Below, piece after piece: positions 34,254 to 42,223 of a DNA stretch of 43,616 nucleotides. Source of the stretch: Streptococcus parasanguinis (GTDB lineage Bacteria; Bacillota; Bacilli; Lactobacillales; Streptococcaceae); NCBI RefSeq assembly GCF_001074805.1, contig NZ_JUPI01000115.1, positions 1-43,616 on the forward strand. Direction: 5' to 3'. The notes under the pieces are model-generated. The model was not told where the DNA came from, made no database searches, and was given only the letters and a program-made list of their open reading frames with translations. Positions within the stretch are counted from its first letter, which is position 1; the number at the start of each line of letters is the position of its first letter. A program made the position numbers and the translations under genes.

Positions 34254-35636
34254 TTAATTTCCATTGTAATAAATGCGATGACTTTCAAGTTGGTAATCCA
34301 ACAATTCATCCACCGTTACAAAGGTATAGCCTTGTGATTTGAGGTAGTCAAGGACGGTCGGTAGAGCATCAATCGTGGTTTGATGGATATCATGCATGAG
34401 GATAATCGAACCCGGTTTGACTTCTTTTTTCACTTCATTGAGAATAGCCGTCGTATTATGAGTTTTCCAATCCAGGCTATCCACATCCCACATGATGAAG
34501 GACTGGTCTACACTGTATTGGATGGCGTTATTGATGGCTCCATACGGAGGACGCGTGATCTTAGTTTGAACGCCTGTCGCTTTTTGAATAGCTTCTTGGG
34601 TATCCAAGATCTCTTTTTTTGCATTATCCAAGCTCAATTTTGGCAATTGAGGGTGATCCCAGGTATGGTTCCCGATTTGATGACCTTCTTTGCGGACTTG
34701 CTTAGCAATATCAGGATTCGCACTGACATTTTTTCCGACCATAAAGAAGGTAGCTTTAGCATTGTATTTCTTCAAGATAGCCAGTGCCTGAGGGGTCGTC
34801 GTTGGATCTGGTCCATCATCAAAGGTCAGGGCAATCATCTTACGATGGCGTTCTTCAATATAGGATTGGTAAGAAGCTAAATCATCAGGAAGCAAGCGCT
34901 CTGTATCAATCACGTCATAGAATTTAGATAAGGGAACAGTAAAGGTATCATCTCCCTTGACCTTGCTTGGAAACGGGATGGTGAAATTCCCTTTTTCATA
35001 TTGGAATTCCCATTGGCTCAAGTCCAACTCTGAGAAGTGGGCAACCATTTGATCAATGCTTTCCTCATCTAGCTGACGAAAGGCTAGATTCCCTCGTAGT
35101 TCCTCCAAAAAGATCTGTTTGGCTCCATCTGGATCCGCAAAAACCTGGCTCAGGGTCAAAGGATTGTCCTCATCATCCAAGTAAAAGAGAGGCAACTTCA
35201 CCGTCTCATCTTTGATGAATTTTCCTTTTTTGTACTGGTATTCAGCCCGTTTAATTTGGATAGGATGATAACCAACAAAAGGTGCTTCTGCTTCTTCACT
35301 ATGGTAGAAGGTCAGATGCTTAGGCTCTTTGGTTTTCTCATCGGTTCCTAGACGCTGAAGGTCTTCTTGGATCTTCTCTTTAATAATCTCAACAGGCTGT
35401 CCATCCTTAGTAGGATAAAAAGCAGTCACATAAGAAGTTCCTAAAATTCCTTCCTGAACCTGGGCATCTTTTCCTTTTTCAGAGCTTTTCTCTAGTTGGG
35501 TAACCTTAGCAAACTGATCTTGATAGGCTTTTTGCTCACGAAGCCTTTGAATCTTTTGATACCCGATATACAAAAGACTCAGAAAAAGGAGATTTATAAT
35601 GATTAATAAAATAGTTTTCGTGTGTTTGAATCTCAT
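34254..35636 (-). CDS. pgdA: Peptidoglycan N-acetylglucosamine deacetylase
   Basis: A 460-residue surface enzyme that deacetylates GlcNAc in peptidoglycan and gives lysozyme resistance. One N-terminal membrane anchor (residues 9-26) is followed by an extracellular region of about 235 residues, and then the NodB domain. 'MIALTFDDGPDP' (Asp273/Asp274), the metal ligands His324 and His328 in 'HTWDH', and 'ITRPPYGAIN' are all intact, as in pneumococcal PgdA. The start codon lies 6 nt after a TATAAT and has no ribosome site, which suggests a leaderless mRNA; no alternative ATG is near. Confidence 0.92.
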   Translation of the reverse strand: MRFKHTKTILLIIINLLFLSLLYIGYQKIQRLREQKAYQDQFAKVTQLEKSSEKGKDAQVQEGILGTSYVTAFYPTKDGQPVEIIKEKIQEDLQRLGTDEKTKEPKHLTFYHSEEAEAPFVGYHPIQIKRAEYQYKKGKFIKDETVKLPLFYLDDEDNPLTLSQVFADPDGAKQIFLEELRGNLAFRQLDEESIDQMVAHFSELDLSQWEFQYEKGNFTIPFPSKVKGDDTFTVPLSKFYDVIDTERLLPDDLASYQSYIEERHRKMIALTFDDGPDPTTTPQALAILKKYNAKATFFMVGKNVSANPDIAKQVRKEGHQIGNHTWDHPQLPKLSLDNAKKEILDTQEAIQKATGVQTKITRPPYGAINNAIQYSVDQSFIMWDVDSLDWKTHNTTAILNEVKKEVKPGSIILMHDIHQTTIDALPTVLDYLKSQGYTFVTVDELLDYQLESHRIYYNGN

Positions 35637-35642
35637 AACTTT

Positions 35643-35651
35643 ATTATAGCA
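35643..35651 (-). promoter_or_regulatory. Extended -10 promoter of pgdA at leaderless spacing
   Basis: The minus strand reads TGCTATAAT with six bases before the ATG at 35636. No -35 consensus is seen. Confidence 0.6.
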
Positions 35652-35692
35652 AATTTCTCTCGAAAAAACATTCCTTTTTTGTAAATGGTTTC

Positions 35693-35730
35693 ATAAAAAA
35701 GAGGCCGACTGTCGTCGCCGACAACGGCCC
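35693..35730 (-). terminator. Terminator of the ciaR-ciaH-gloA unit
   Basis: On the minus strand GGCCG...CGGCC with an inner GTCG/CGAC helix is followed by TCTTTTTT, just after gloA. Confidence 0.85.
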
Positions 35731-35746
35731 TAATTTTTAATCACTC

Positions 35747-36127
35747 TTATTTTTCGCGAATGACTTCTACCTTATAACCATCTGGATCTACAACAAAATA
35801 GTAATTCGGCTGTGTTCCTGGAAGACCTTTTGGTTCCGTCACTTCATAGCCTTTAGCCTTGTGTTCGGCATTCAAACCTTCTAGATCAGGAGTACTCAAT
35901 GCGACGTGAGCATAGCCGTCTCCGATCACATATGGACCATGATCATAATTGTAAGTCAATTCCAACTCATAGTCATCTCCAGGCAAGGCCAAATAGACAA
36001 TCGTGAACTTGTAGTCTGGGAAATCTTTCCGACGTTTTTCTTCAAAACCAAAAGCATCTTGGTAAAAAGCGATTGATTTTTCTAAGTTTTCCACACGAAG
36101 GCAAGTGTGCAACATTTTTGAACTCAT
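35747..36127 (-). CDS. gloA: Lactoylglutathione lyase (glyoxalase I)
   Basis: Isomerises the methylglyoxal-thiol hemithioacetal, a detoxification step. The 126-residue VOC-fold protein has the four expected metal ligands: His7, Glu56 ('YELELTYN'), His74 ('GYAHVALS') and Glu121 ('YKVEVIREK'). The glyoxalase signature 'LRVENLEKSIAFYQDAFGF' is also clear. GAGGAAT precedes the start. It lies 29 bp after ciaH and ends at a strong terminator, so it is probably cotranscribed with ciaRH. Confidence 0.92.
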   Translation of the reverse strand: MSSKMLHTCLRVENLEKSIAFYQDAFGFEEKRRKDFPDYKFTIVYLALPGDDYELELTYNYDHGPYVIGDGYAHVALSTPDLEGLNAEHKAKGYEVTEPKGLPGTQPNYYFVVDPDGYKVEVIREK

Positions 36128-36156
36128 AGGTATTCCTCTTTTCTATTTTTAAAAAA

Positions 36157-37518
36157 TTATGAACGATTTTTTTTACGACTTTCCGTCTTAATGGATAATT
36201 TCACTTCAAAGATGGTCCCTTTGGGTTTATTATCTTTGACTTGAATGGTCCCTTTGAAGGCTTCTACAATCTGCTTAGCGAGGGATAACCCCAAACCAAA
36301 TCCACCTTTTTGACGGGTTCTGGCCTTGTCGACGCGGTAAAAACGATCAAAGATCCGTTTCTTATCCTCATCTCGAATCCCTGGACCATTATCCAGCACC
36401 CTCAAAAGTAGATTTTTGTCCTTCAATTGAACTTCAAACTGGATCTCGCCATCTTCATCGGTATATTTCAAGGCATTATCATAGAGAATGGTCATCAATT
36501 GCTTGAGGAGCGTTCTATCAGAACAAATGACTTTGTCCACCTGATTGTCTCCTCGGAAGATTTTGTCATTTTCTTCCGCAATGATCTCAAAATTCGAGAA
36601 GGTCTGATCGAAAAAGCTTGGTTCGATGTCTTCCATCTCTGGCTTCAAGCCATCATCTCTTCGGGCGATATTGAGAAGGTTGGTAGTCAAGAGCTTCATA
36701 TTTCGAACTTCATCCAAGCTGGATGCAATATTCTCACTCGATTCCATAATGGTCGCTTCAGGCTTTCTAAAAAGCGTTTCGAGGCGATTTTGCAGAACTG
36801 CTAAAGGCGTCCTCAACTCATGGGAAGCATTTTCCACGAAAGCCTTTTGCTTTTGCATACTCTCAAGAAGGGGCTTGACGCTGAGACGTGCTAAGAAGAG
36901 ACTAGCGAATAAAGAGATTCCCCAGAAGCAGATCATGACAAGGGCGATTTGGCTTTCGTGCTCTTCACTGGTCTGCTCTAACTGACTGATATTGGTCATG
37001 ACAACCGCATACTTGATATCACTATCACTTTCATCATCAGATAAACTCAACTCTGCCATATAGGCCCGGTAACTTTCTTTTTTCCCATAGCTATTTGTAA
37101 TTTGAAGCTGGGAAACCTTGTTGAGGAGCTTTCGACCAAACGTCACCGTTTTGAAGTTTAAAAAACCATTACCGGTTGTCAAGTTTTCATATTTTTTATT
37201 GAGCAAAACAACAGTGGTATTGGATGTGACATCCCCTTTAGGTTCTGATTTATCATGATCTGGGATCATCATCTCATGATCATTATCATCTCCTTTGGTA
37301 TTTGACTGTCGCTGGTCTCGATAAGCAATCGCTACAAGTGAGTAGGGATCCTGACTGAGAGTCTTGAGGTTTTCATCGACCGTTGTATAGAGACTCGAGC
37401 GCATGACCTGGATGATTATCAGGGTCATGGCTGAGAATATCAAAGTAAAGAGCCCAAAATATCGGATGAAATAGGAAAAATCATCTTCCCCGACGGTTTT
37501 CTTAATTCTGGTTAGCAT
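36157..37518 (-). CDS. ciaH: Sensor histidine kinase CiaH
   Basis: The 453-residue sensor of the CiaRH system, which in pneumococcus affects competence, beta-lactam tolerance and stress. Two membrane segments (about 17-40 and 190-210) enclose an extracellular domain of 150 residues rich in Asp and Asn. His233 in '[13 protein letters not shown]' is the phosphorylation site. '[17 protein letters not shown]', 'VLDNGPGI' and '[15 protein letters not shown]' form the ATP-binding domain. Its start overlaps ciaR by 17 bp. Confidence 0.94.
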   Translation of the reverse strand: MLTRIKKTVGEDDFSYFIRYFGLFTLIFSAMTLIIIQVMRSSLYTTVDENLKTLSQDPYSLVAIAYRDQRQSNTKGDDNDHEMMIPDHDKSEPKGDVTSNTTVVLLNKKYENLTTGNGFLNFKTVTFGRKLLNKVSQLQITNSYGKKESYRAYMAELSLSDDESDSDIKYAVVMTNISQLEQTSEEHESQIALVMICFWGISLFASLFLARLSVKPLLESMQKQKAFVENASHELRTPLAVLQNRLETLFRKPEATIMESSENIASSLDEVRNMKLLTTNLLNIARRDDGLKPEMEDIEPSFFDQTFSNFEIIAEENDKIFRGDNQVDKVICSDRTLLKQLMTILYDNALKYTDEDGEIQFEVQLKDKNLLLRVLDNGPGIRDEDKKRIFDRFYRVDKARTRQKGGFGLGLSLAKQIVEAFKGTIQVKDNKPKGTIFEVKLSIKTESRKKNRS

Positions 37519-38182
37519 CTTTTAAGATATACCCCACACTGCGCAATGTTTGCAAGTTCTCAACGAAATCAGTACCTTTTAATTTCTTACGGATTTTTGA
37601 AACATAGACTTCAACCACTGAGATGGTTGTGTCACTATCAAAGCCCCAGAGACGATCGAAGATCTGGGTCTTTGGAAGGATGACATTTTGGTTTTGAAGG
37701 AAATAGACCAAAAGATCAAATTCCTTCCCAAGAAGTTCCACTTCTTTCCCATCCACATAAGTCGAATTGGTAGATAAATTGACCTTCAAATTGCCATAAT
37801 TGAGGGTGTTTTCATTGACCTTTCCTGAGCGCTTCAAAAGGGCTTGAATCCGCATCTTAAGCTCTTCTAGGTAGAAAGGCTTGGTCAGGTAATCGTCTGC
37901 CCCTAGTTCAAAGCCGTGCCCTTTGTCATCCAGACTTTCTTTGGCTGTCATGATCAAAACAGGGGTTGTCACGCCTTTTTCACGCAATTCTTTCAAGACA
38001 TGGAAACCGTCTTTTTCAGGAAGCATCAGGTCCAGCAAAATCAAATCATAGATCCCGCTTTCTGCTTCGTAAAGACCTTCTTCTCCGTCAAAGACCTGCA
38101 TGACATCCGCAAAATCATCTAAAAAATCAAATACTGAATTTGACAAACCAAGGTCATCTTCGACCAATAGAATTTTAATCAT
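37502..38182 (-). CDS. ciaR: Response regulator CiaR
   Basis: A 226-residue OmpR/PhoB-type regulator, nearly identical to pneumococcal CiaR. The receiver has Asp9-Asp10, phospho-acceptor Asp51 in '[13 protein letters not shown]' and Lys in '[11 protein letters not shown]'. The winged helix ends '[14 protein letters not shown]'. The frame is open to 38257, but the ATG at 38182 has AGAGGA upstream and is the family start. CiaR binds NTTAAG-N5-WTTAAG repeats. A good candidate target is next door at 38921-38964. Confidence 0.95.
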   Translation of the reverse strand: MIKILLVEDDLGLSNSVFDFLDDFADVMQVFDGEEGLYEAESGIYDLILLDLMLPEKDGFHVLKELREKGVTTPVLIMTAKESLDDKGHGFELGADDYLTKPFYLEELKMRIQALLKRSGKVNENTLNYGNLKVNLSTNSTYVDGKEVELLGKEFDLLVYFLQNQNVILPKTQIFDRLWGFDSDTTISVVEVYVSKIRKKLKGTDFVENLQTLRSVGYILKDANQN

Positions 38183-38216
38183 CGTCGTATCCTCTTCTCT
38201 TTCGTGAGTGAGTCTT

Positions 38217-38243
38217 TCTAATCTATTCTTAACCATTATAACA
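38217..38243 (-). promoter_or_regulatory. ciaR promoter with a degenerate CiaR-like repeat
   Basis: The minus strand has TGTTATAAT (extended -10; TATAAT at 38235-38240). Just downstream, GTTAAG-N5-ATTAGA (38217-38233) matches the CiaR direct repeat with two mismatches in the second half. A site downstream of the -10 would suit repression rather than activation. Confidence 0.42.
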
Positions 38244-38289
38244 CGACTTGCCTTCATTTCCTATAGTTTAGAATCTGGTTTTATGATCA

Positions 38290-38317
38290 AATTCAGCCTG
38301 CCTGAGGAAGGCTAATT
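38290..38317 (-). terminator. Hairpin after the Gly/Gln-rich protein gene
   Basis: AATT-AGCCT-CCT and AGG-AGGCT-AATT form a long, slightly mismatched stem adjoining the stop codon on the minus strand. Only three T follow, so it may leak into ciaR. Confidence 0.5.
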
Positions 38318-38845
38318 CTATGAGTTTGTCGTGTTTTCTTTGTTACTTTGACTGTCACTCGTCTTGTTTTTATTTTTTGAATTCTTCTTATTGGACTTGT
38401 TAGAGGACCCCTGGTTCCCTTCTTGTCCGCCAGATTGGTTCATGCCATTATCTGGACCATTCCCTTGTGGGCCACCATTGCCTTCTTGTGGCATTTGACC
38501 CGGACCGCCACCTTGGCCTTGGCCACCACCTTGTGGGCCACCGCCTTGAGGACCGCCATCCTGTGGGCCACCAGTTTGCTGGTTTCCTTGTGAAGCATGG
38601 CCATTTTGACTATTTTGTTGCTGATTGGATCCTTGGTTCTGACCCGTTTGGACCGGTTGAGAAAATTGTTGATTATTGGAAGATTGTGAGGCGATGACAC
38701 CGACACCAAAGCCACTTCCAGCACCGACCAACAATCCACCAACGGCTGCCATGCCAATCCACCACTTAGGACTTCGTTTGAGGACAACCATTTTTTCTTT
38801 GGATTCTTGCGTTTCGACTACTTGTTTTGTTTCTTTTTGATTCAT
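38318..38845 (-). CDS. Gly/Gln/Asn-rich membrane-anchored protein
   Basis: No known family. The 175-residue protein has a short cytoplasmic part with charged residues, one membrane segment at about residues 30-52 ('WWIGMAAVGGLLVGAGSGFGVGVIA'-like), then a low-complexity exterior. That exterior is Gln/Asn/Ser-rich, then carries GGPQGGGPQGGGQGQGGGPGQ-type repeats, and ends in a Lys/Asn/Ser tail. It contains no cysteine and no LPxTG. The ATG at 38845 has AAGG 7 nt upstream; the frame is open to 38872. Its promoter has three CiaR-like half-sites and it lies directly upstream of ciaR, so it is probably a CiaR-controlled envelope protein. The repeats will vary between strains. Confidence 0.75.
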   Translation of the reverse strand: MNQKETKQVVETQESKEKMVVLKRSPKWWIGMAAVGGLLVGAGSGFGVGVIASQSSNNQQFSQPVQTGQNQGSNQQQNSQNGHASQGNQQTGGPQDGGPQGGGPQGGGQGQGGGPGQMPQEGNGGPQGNGPDNGMNQSGGQEGNQGSSNKSNKKNSKNKNKTSDSQSNKENTTNS

Positions 38846-38920
38846 CTTTTTACCTTTTATCTTTTTGTACAAGTACTTGTCTTTTAAAATTTAAAGGGAG
38901 CTCGATCCTTTAGTAAGGCG

Positions 38921-38964
38921 ATTATACTTTAGGAGTCTTAAGCCTGCCTAAATTTTTACTTAAA
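38921..38964 (-). promoter_or_regulatory. Promoter with three CiaR-like half-sites
   Basis: On the minus strand: TTTAAG (38959-38964), 5 nt, ATTTAG (38948-38953), 5 nt, CTTAAG (38937-38942), 10 nt, TATAAT (38921-38926). The known CiaR site is NTTAAG-N5-WTTAAG. The outer two half-sites are perfect for NTTAAG and the middle one has one mismatch. All three are on one face of the helix, and the last sits where a -35 would be. Confidence 0.68.
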
Positions 38965-38988
38965 AAATCCTAAAACAAGCGTGGGCTA

Positions 38989-39017
38989 TTGACAGGTTGA
39001 GCTCCTTATTGTAGAAT
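38989..39017 (+). promoter_or_regulatory. bioY promoter
   Basis: TTGACA (38989-38994), a 17-bp spacer and TAGAAT (39012-39017): a consensus -35 and a five-of-six -10. Confidence 0.85.
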
Positions 39018-39047
39018 AGTTACCATAAAATAAATCAGAGGTTAACT
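39018..39047 (+). promoter_or_regulatory. BirA-like biotin operator
   Basis: AGTTACC (39018-39024) and GGTTAACT (39040-39047) are inverted with 15 bp between them. This matches the AGTTAACC...GGTTAACT type of Firmicutes BirA operator except for one missing A in the left arm. It starts directly after the bioY -10, where a bound BirA-biotinyl-AMP dimer would block transcription. Confidence 0.6.
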
Positions 39048-39050
39048 GTT

Positions 39051-39584
39051 ATGAAGAAAATCTTTCCTTTAGTGCTCATCTCCATTGGAGTGGCCATGAT
39101 CTCCGTCCTATCTCAATTCACCATTCCATTTGGTCCGATTCCTTTGACCCTACAAACGCTCATGATCGGGATCATCGGGACCATCTATAAACCCAGCCAT
39201 GCCTTTGTCACAGTCTGCCTTTACCTACTTCTAGGCTTCTTAGGTTTTCCAGTATTTGCCGGCGGTGCTGGTGGCGCTTCACATTTCCTTGGTCCTACTG
39301 CTGGTTTCCTCCTCTTCTTCCCATTCCGAGCATGGATCACGTCTCTATTTACCAATGCTAAATCCAGCATTTTCACTATCTTTTTGGCCAATCTCCTCAG
39401 TAGTGCTCTCCTCTTTGTGTCAGGAGCTATCGGCTTTATGCTGGTCACGCATACCGATCTCCAAAAAGCATTTACTTTGGTCGTTGCTCCCTTTATCCTT
39501 GCCGACCTCATCAAACTGATCATCATCACAATCACCAGCAAAGCTATTTTTGCCAGCCTCAAACACCACTGGTATTTCAAATAA
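39051..39584 (+). CDS. bioY: Biotin transporter BioY
   Basis: The 177-residue S-component of an ECF biotin importer, with six membrane segments. Family motifs are 'FTIPFGPIPLTLQTLMIGI' near the N-terminus and 'GLLLGFLGFPVFAGGAGGASHFLGPTAGFL'-type sequence in the middle. It works with a shared EcfA/A'/T module not in this window. AGAGG precedes the start by 9 nt, partly inside the BirA-like operator. It has its own promoter and terminator. Confidence 0.92.
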   Translation: MKKIFPLVLISIGVAMISVLSQFTIPFGPIPLTLQTLMIGIIGTIYKPSHAFVTVCLYLLLGFLGFPVFAGGAGGASHFLGPTAGFLLFFPFRAWITSLFTNAKSSIFTIFLANLLSSALLFVSGAIGFMLVTHTDLQKAFTLVVAPFILADLIKLIIITITSKAIFASLKHHWYFK

Positions 39585-39613
39585 GATACAAAGGGTACGA
39601 ATATACTAAAATA

Positions 39614-39643
39614 AGCAACATCTGAACACAGCTGTTGCTTTTT
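39614..39643 (+). terminator. bioY terminator
   Basis: AGCAACA and TGTTGCT form a perfect 7-bp stem with a 12-nt loop, followed by TTTTTG. Confidence 0.78.
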
Positions 39644-39725
39644 GTTGTAGGAATATCTCTTCAATTGAACTCCTTTTAAATGGATGACTGTTTCGTAGAA
39701 GAACCTTCTATCTACCCTCCTTCCT

Positions 39726-40448
39726 TTATTTTTCCTTATAAAGAACTCTCAAGATCAGTAACTGTGTTAGCAAAATCCAAATAATCAGAATAGTGAAGTC
39801 AAACAATGAGATGCTGTCATGGCCATAGACGCAAGCTCGTAGGAGGTTGACAGAAGGGACAAAAGGAAGAACATGGTAGAGATGGTTTATCCAATCTGGA
39901 AGACGACTTGCTGGGTACATAATTGGCGAAAACATCAAACCGATCATAAGAATCAACTGAGACATCAGCGTGACAATATTGGGAGAAAAAGTATACGCAA
40001 TGGCAAATCCAAGACTGATCATTGTAAGACAGATAAGAAATAGAATGAAAACAGCCAGAATAGATACATTTAAGCGGACAGAAAAACGAAAATAGCCAAG
40101 TATAACAGAAATGAATACTCCAGGTAAAATAGCAATCATCCACATCCAAAGATCTGCTAAGGAAATAAGAATTCGAGGTATTGGAAGGGCTCGTACATAG
40201 TCTACATGTCCTTCTGACTTCGCATTTGCTATAACAGGTGAGGAGATAGTACAGCCAATAGAAATAATTCCTATCAGAACTGAACCAGAAGAGAGATAGT
40301 AGGCAGCTGTCGTATCAATCTCACCTATCACTAGTGGATAACCAAAAAGAAGTGAAATGGATAACAGAACCTGAGCTAGCGTAAAGAGTAAAAATAAATC
40401 TTTTTGACGAAGATAGTTCCAACGAAGTAAGTAAAAAAATTGAGTCAT
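39726..40448 (-). CDS. ABC-2 type transporter permease
   Basis: A 240-residue permease with six hydrophobic segments, the pattern of ABC-2 drug or peptide exporters. 'GSVLIGIISIGCTISSPVIANAKSEGHVDYVRALPIPR' and 'LMIGLMFSPIMYPASRLPDWINHLYHVLPFVP' are typical of the family. It follows the ATPase gene after 1 bp. Together with the adjacent LytTR two-component system it resembles self-protection or signalling exporter modules. The substrate is unknown. Confidence 0.85.
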   Translation of the reverse strand: MTQFFYLLRWNYLRQKDLFLLFTLAQVLLSISLLFGYPLVIGEIDTTAAYYLSSGSVLIGIISIGCTISSPVIANAKSEGHVDYVRALPIPRILISLADLWMWMIAILPGVFISVILGYFRFSVRLNVSILAVFILFLICLTMISLGFAIAYTFSPNIVTLMSQLILMIGLMFSPIMYPASRLPDWINHLYHVLPFVPSVNLLRACVYGHDSISLFDFTILIIWILLTQLLILRVLYKEK

Positions 40449-40449
40449 A

Positions 40450-41364
40450 TCAGTTTGTCAACTCCTCTCTATAAAGATCTGAAATGGATATGTTTTTCTG
40501 AGTAAGTGACAGATTTAAAATATTCTTTCTATCCAATTCCTGTGTGATTTTTGGTAGCAGTCTCGTTAACTCCTTCTCTTCTATTTCAATCTGGCAGATC
40601 GAACCATTGATAATGGTGTAATCTTGAAATAGAGCTAAGCTATCTTTATTCCTAAACTCAAAAGATATTTGATACTGTTTTTGATAGGTTATTTGCTGAA
40701 CTGGTCCTGATTTGATTAACTTCCCATGGTTAAATAAGGCATAGTTGTCAGCATATTTTTCAACTTCTAAGAGATTATGCGTCACGATAATAATGGTATG
40801 ACCTTTATGCGCTAGCTTCTGTAATAATTGCCATTGTTTTTCACGACGTATTGGATCAACATCGTTCGTCGGCTCATCAAGAAGAATGATGGTCGGAGAT
40901 CCGATTAAAGCCATTGCAAAAGAGGTCAGACGCTTTAAACCACCTGAAAGGTCCTTTCCTTGTTTTGCCCGGTACTCCTTAATTTCCAAATCGGTTAAGA
41001 GCTGATCCATTTCTTTTTGCAAATCCAAGGTGTTTAACCCTCTCATTCTTCCAAGCATTTCTATGTTTTGTTCCACCGTCAATTTCTCAAGTGGTGCATA
41101 CTGTTGCGACATATAGCTCATCATTGAGCGAGCTTGTTTACGATTCTGTACAAAAGAAATGTCTCCATAGCATACATCTCCTTTATCGGGTTTGGTAAAA
41201 CCAATCATTTGATTTAAGAGGGTGGACTTACCAGCACCATTATGTCCTAAAAAGGCTGTAATTTTAGCAGCTTCTATTTCTAAGGAAATATGGTTATTAG
41301 CAAAATGTTGCTTATCGAATGATTTTGTCAAATCTTTAATAGTCAGTGTCGCAAATGTCTTCAT
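40450..41364 (-). CDS. ABC transporter ATP-binding protein
   Basis: A 304-residue ATPase. Walker A 'GHNGAGKSTLLNQ', Q-loop 'MSQQYAPLEKLTVEQ', signature 'LSGGLKRLTSFAMAL' (LSGGL rather than LSGGQ), Walker B 'TIILLDEPTNDVDP' and the switch His in 'IIVTHN' are present. About 80 C-terminal residues follow the core. The frame runs to 41469 with no ribosome site. The ATG at 41364 is chosen because homology begins at 'ATLTIKDLTKSFD' and a weak GAG lies 8 nt upstream. Probably controlled by the direct repeat at 41455-41484. Confidence 0.87.
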   Translation of the reverse strand: MKTFATLTIKDLTKSFDKQHFANNHISLEIEAAKITAFLGHNGAGKSTLLNQMIGFTKPDKGDVCYGDISFVQNRKQARSMMSYMSQQYAPLEKLTVEQNIEMLGRMRGLNTLDLQKEMDQLLTDLEIKEYRAKQGKDLSGGLKRLTSFAMALIGSPTIILLDEPTNDVDPIRREKQWQLLQKLAHKGHTIIIVTHNLLEVEKYADNYALFNHGKLIKSGPVQQITYQKQYQISFEFRNKDSLALFQDYTIINGSICQIEIEEKELTRLLPKITQELDRKNILNLSLTQKNISISDLYREELTN

Positions 41365-41419
41365 CTTATCACTCAAAACTGAGAAGATTGTCCCAGCTTC
41401 CTTCATTTTTGATAAGATT

Positions 41420-41484
41420 ATTGTATAATAAACATATGACTTTCCATGGTTTACGTCATGATTTACCATTTAAGTGTCATAATT
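41420..41484. promoter_or_regulatory. Divergent control region with LytTR-type direct repeat
   Basis: GTCATGATT (41455-41463) and GTCATAATT (41476-41484) are direct repeats with a 12-bp spacer, the 9-N12-9 layout of LytTR-family sites such as those of ComE and BlpR. On the minus strand -10-like sequences (TATTAT or TACAAT, 41420-41430) lie 24-29 bp beyond, the distance at which such repeats activate. On the plus strand TATAAT (41424-41429) could serve the regulator gene. A further inverted GTCAT core is at 41436-41440. Confidence 0.55.
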
Positions 41485-41512
41485 AGCCAACTCAATTTGA
41501 TAAGGGGGACTT

Positions 41513-42223
41513 ATGTTAAACGTCGTTATTTGTGATGACTCAACTAGAGATGCTAGTCAGTTAGAACAGTATTTACTTTCTTACGACAAGGTTCCTGTAG
41601 AAACAAAACTATATACAAATCCACAAAAAATGCTAGAACAGTTAACAAGGGATACACATTGTGTTTTTTTGGATATTGATATGCCACAAATTACTGGAAT
41701 TGACCTTGCACGTGAAATTCGTCAGTTCAATCCTTTTATCCCCATTATTTTTGTGACCAGCTATCGAGATTACATGGAACAAGTATTTGAAGTACAGACT
41801 TTTGATTACTTAGTAAAACCCATTGAACCCCAAAGGTTAAATAAGGTAGTAGATAGGATCTTGCGTTATTTAGATCTAGGACAAACCATCTTTAACTTCT
41901 CATTTGGAAAACAAAGTTACTCTATTCCTTTAAGTGACATTACCTATTTTGAAAAAGATAAGCGTTCCGTTTTTATTTACACACTAGCAGATACCTATAA
42001 GTCCTTACTGAAAACTCAAGAAATTTTAGATAAACTACCTGATTATTTTATTCAAATTCATGCTTCTTATATTGTAAATCCCAAATATATAAAAGATTTT
42101 GATGCGAAAACAGTAACTATTTTGCTAAATGGAACCGAGGAGCATTCACTTCCAATTAGTCGTAAGTTCCAGTCTTCTTTTAAAGAAAAATACTATAACT
42201 ATCTCAGTGAAAGGAATTTCTAA
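41513..42223 (+). CDS. LytTR-family response regulator
   Basis: A 236-residue regulator. Residues 1-120 are a receiver with Asp8-Asp9 and phospho-acceptor Asp54 in 'VFLDIDMPQITG', and Lys in 'FDYLVKPIEPQ'. Residues 135-235 are a LytTR DNA-binding domain ('SFGKQSYSIPLSDITYFEKDKRSVFIYT', 'FIQIHASYIVNPKYIKDF', 'LPISRKFQSSFKEKYYNYL'). GGGGG lies 7 nt upstream. The stop and the kinase start overlap (TAATG). Relatives include ComE, BlpR and AgrA, which answer to peptide pheromones. Confidence 0.92.
   Translation: MLNVVICDDSTRDASQLEQYLLSYDKVPVETKLYTNPQKMLEQLTRDTHCVFLDIDMPQITGIDLAREIRQFNPFIPIIFVTSYRDYMEQVFEVQTFDYLVKPIEPQRLNKVVDRILRYLDLGQTIFNFSFGKQSYSIPLSDITYFEKDKRSVFIYTLADTYKSLLKTQEILDKLPDYFIQIHASYIVNPKYIKDFDAKTVTILLNGTEEHSLPISRKFQSSFKEKYYNYLSERNF

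Noticed and set aside
38467..38697. His/Leu-rich plus-strand frame opposite the Gly/Gln-rich gene
   Set aside because: It is the complement of the low-complexity repeats; such repeats leave open frames on both strands.
39221..39664. Minus-strand frame opposite bioY that begins at a TTG with a good AAAAGGAG upstream
   Set aside because: The product is Arg/Lys-rich nonsense with no family features, and it runs antisense to an intact bioY; the ribosome-like site is part of the A/G-rich intergenic sequence.
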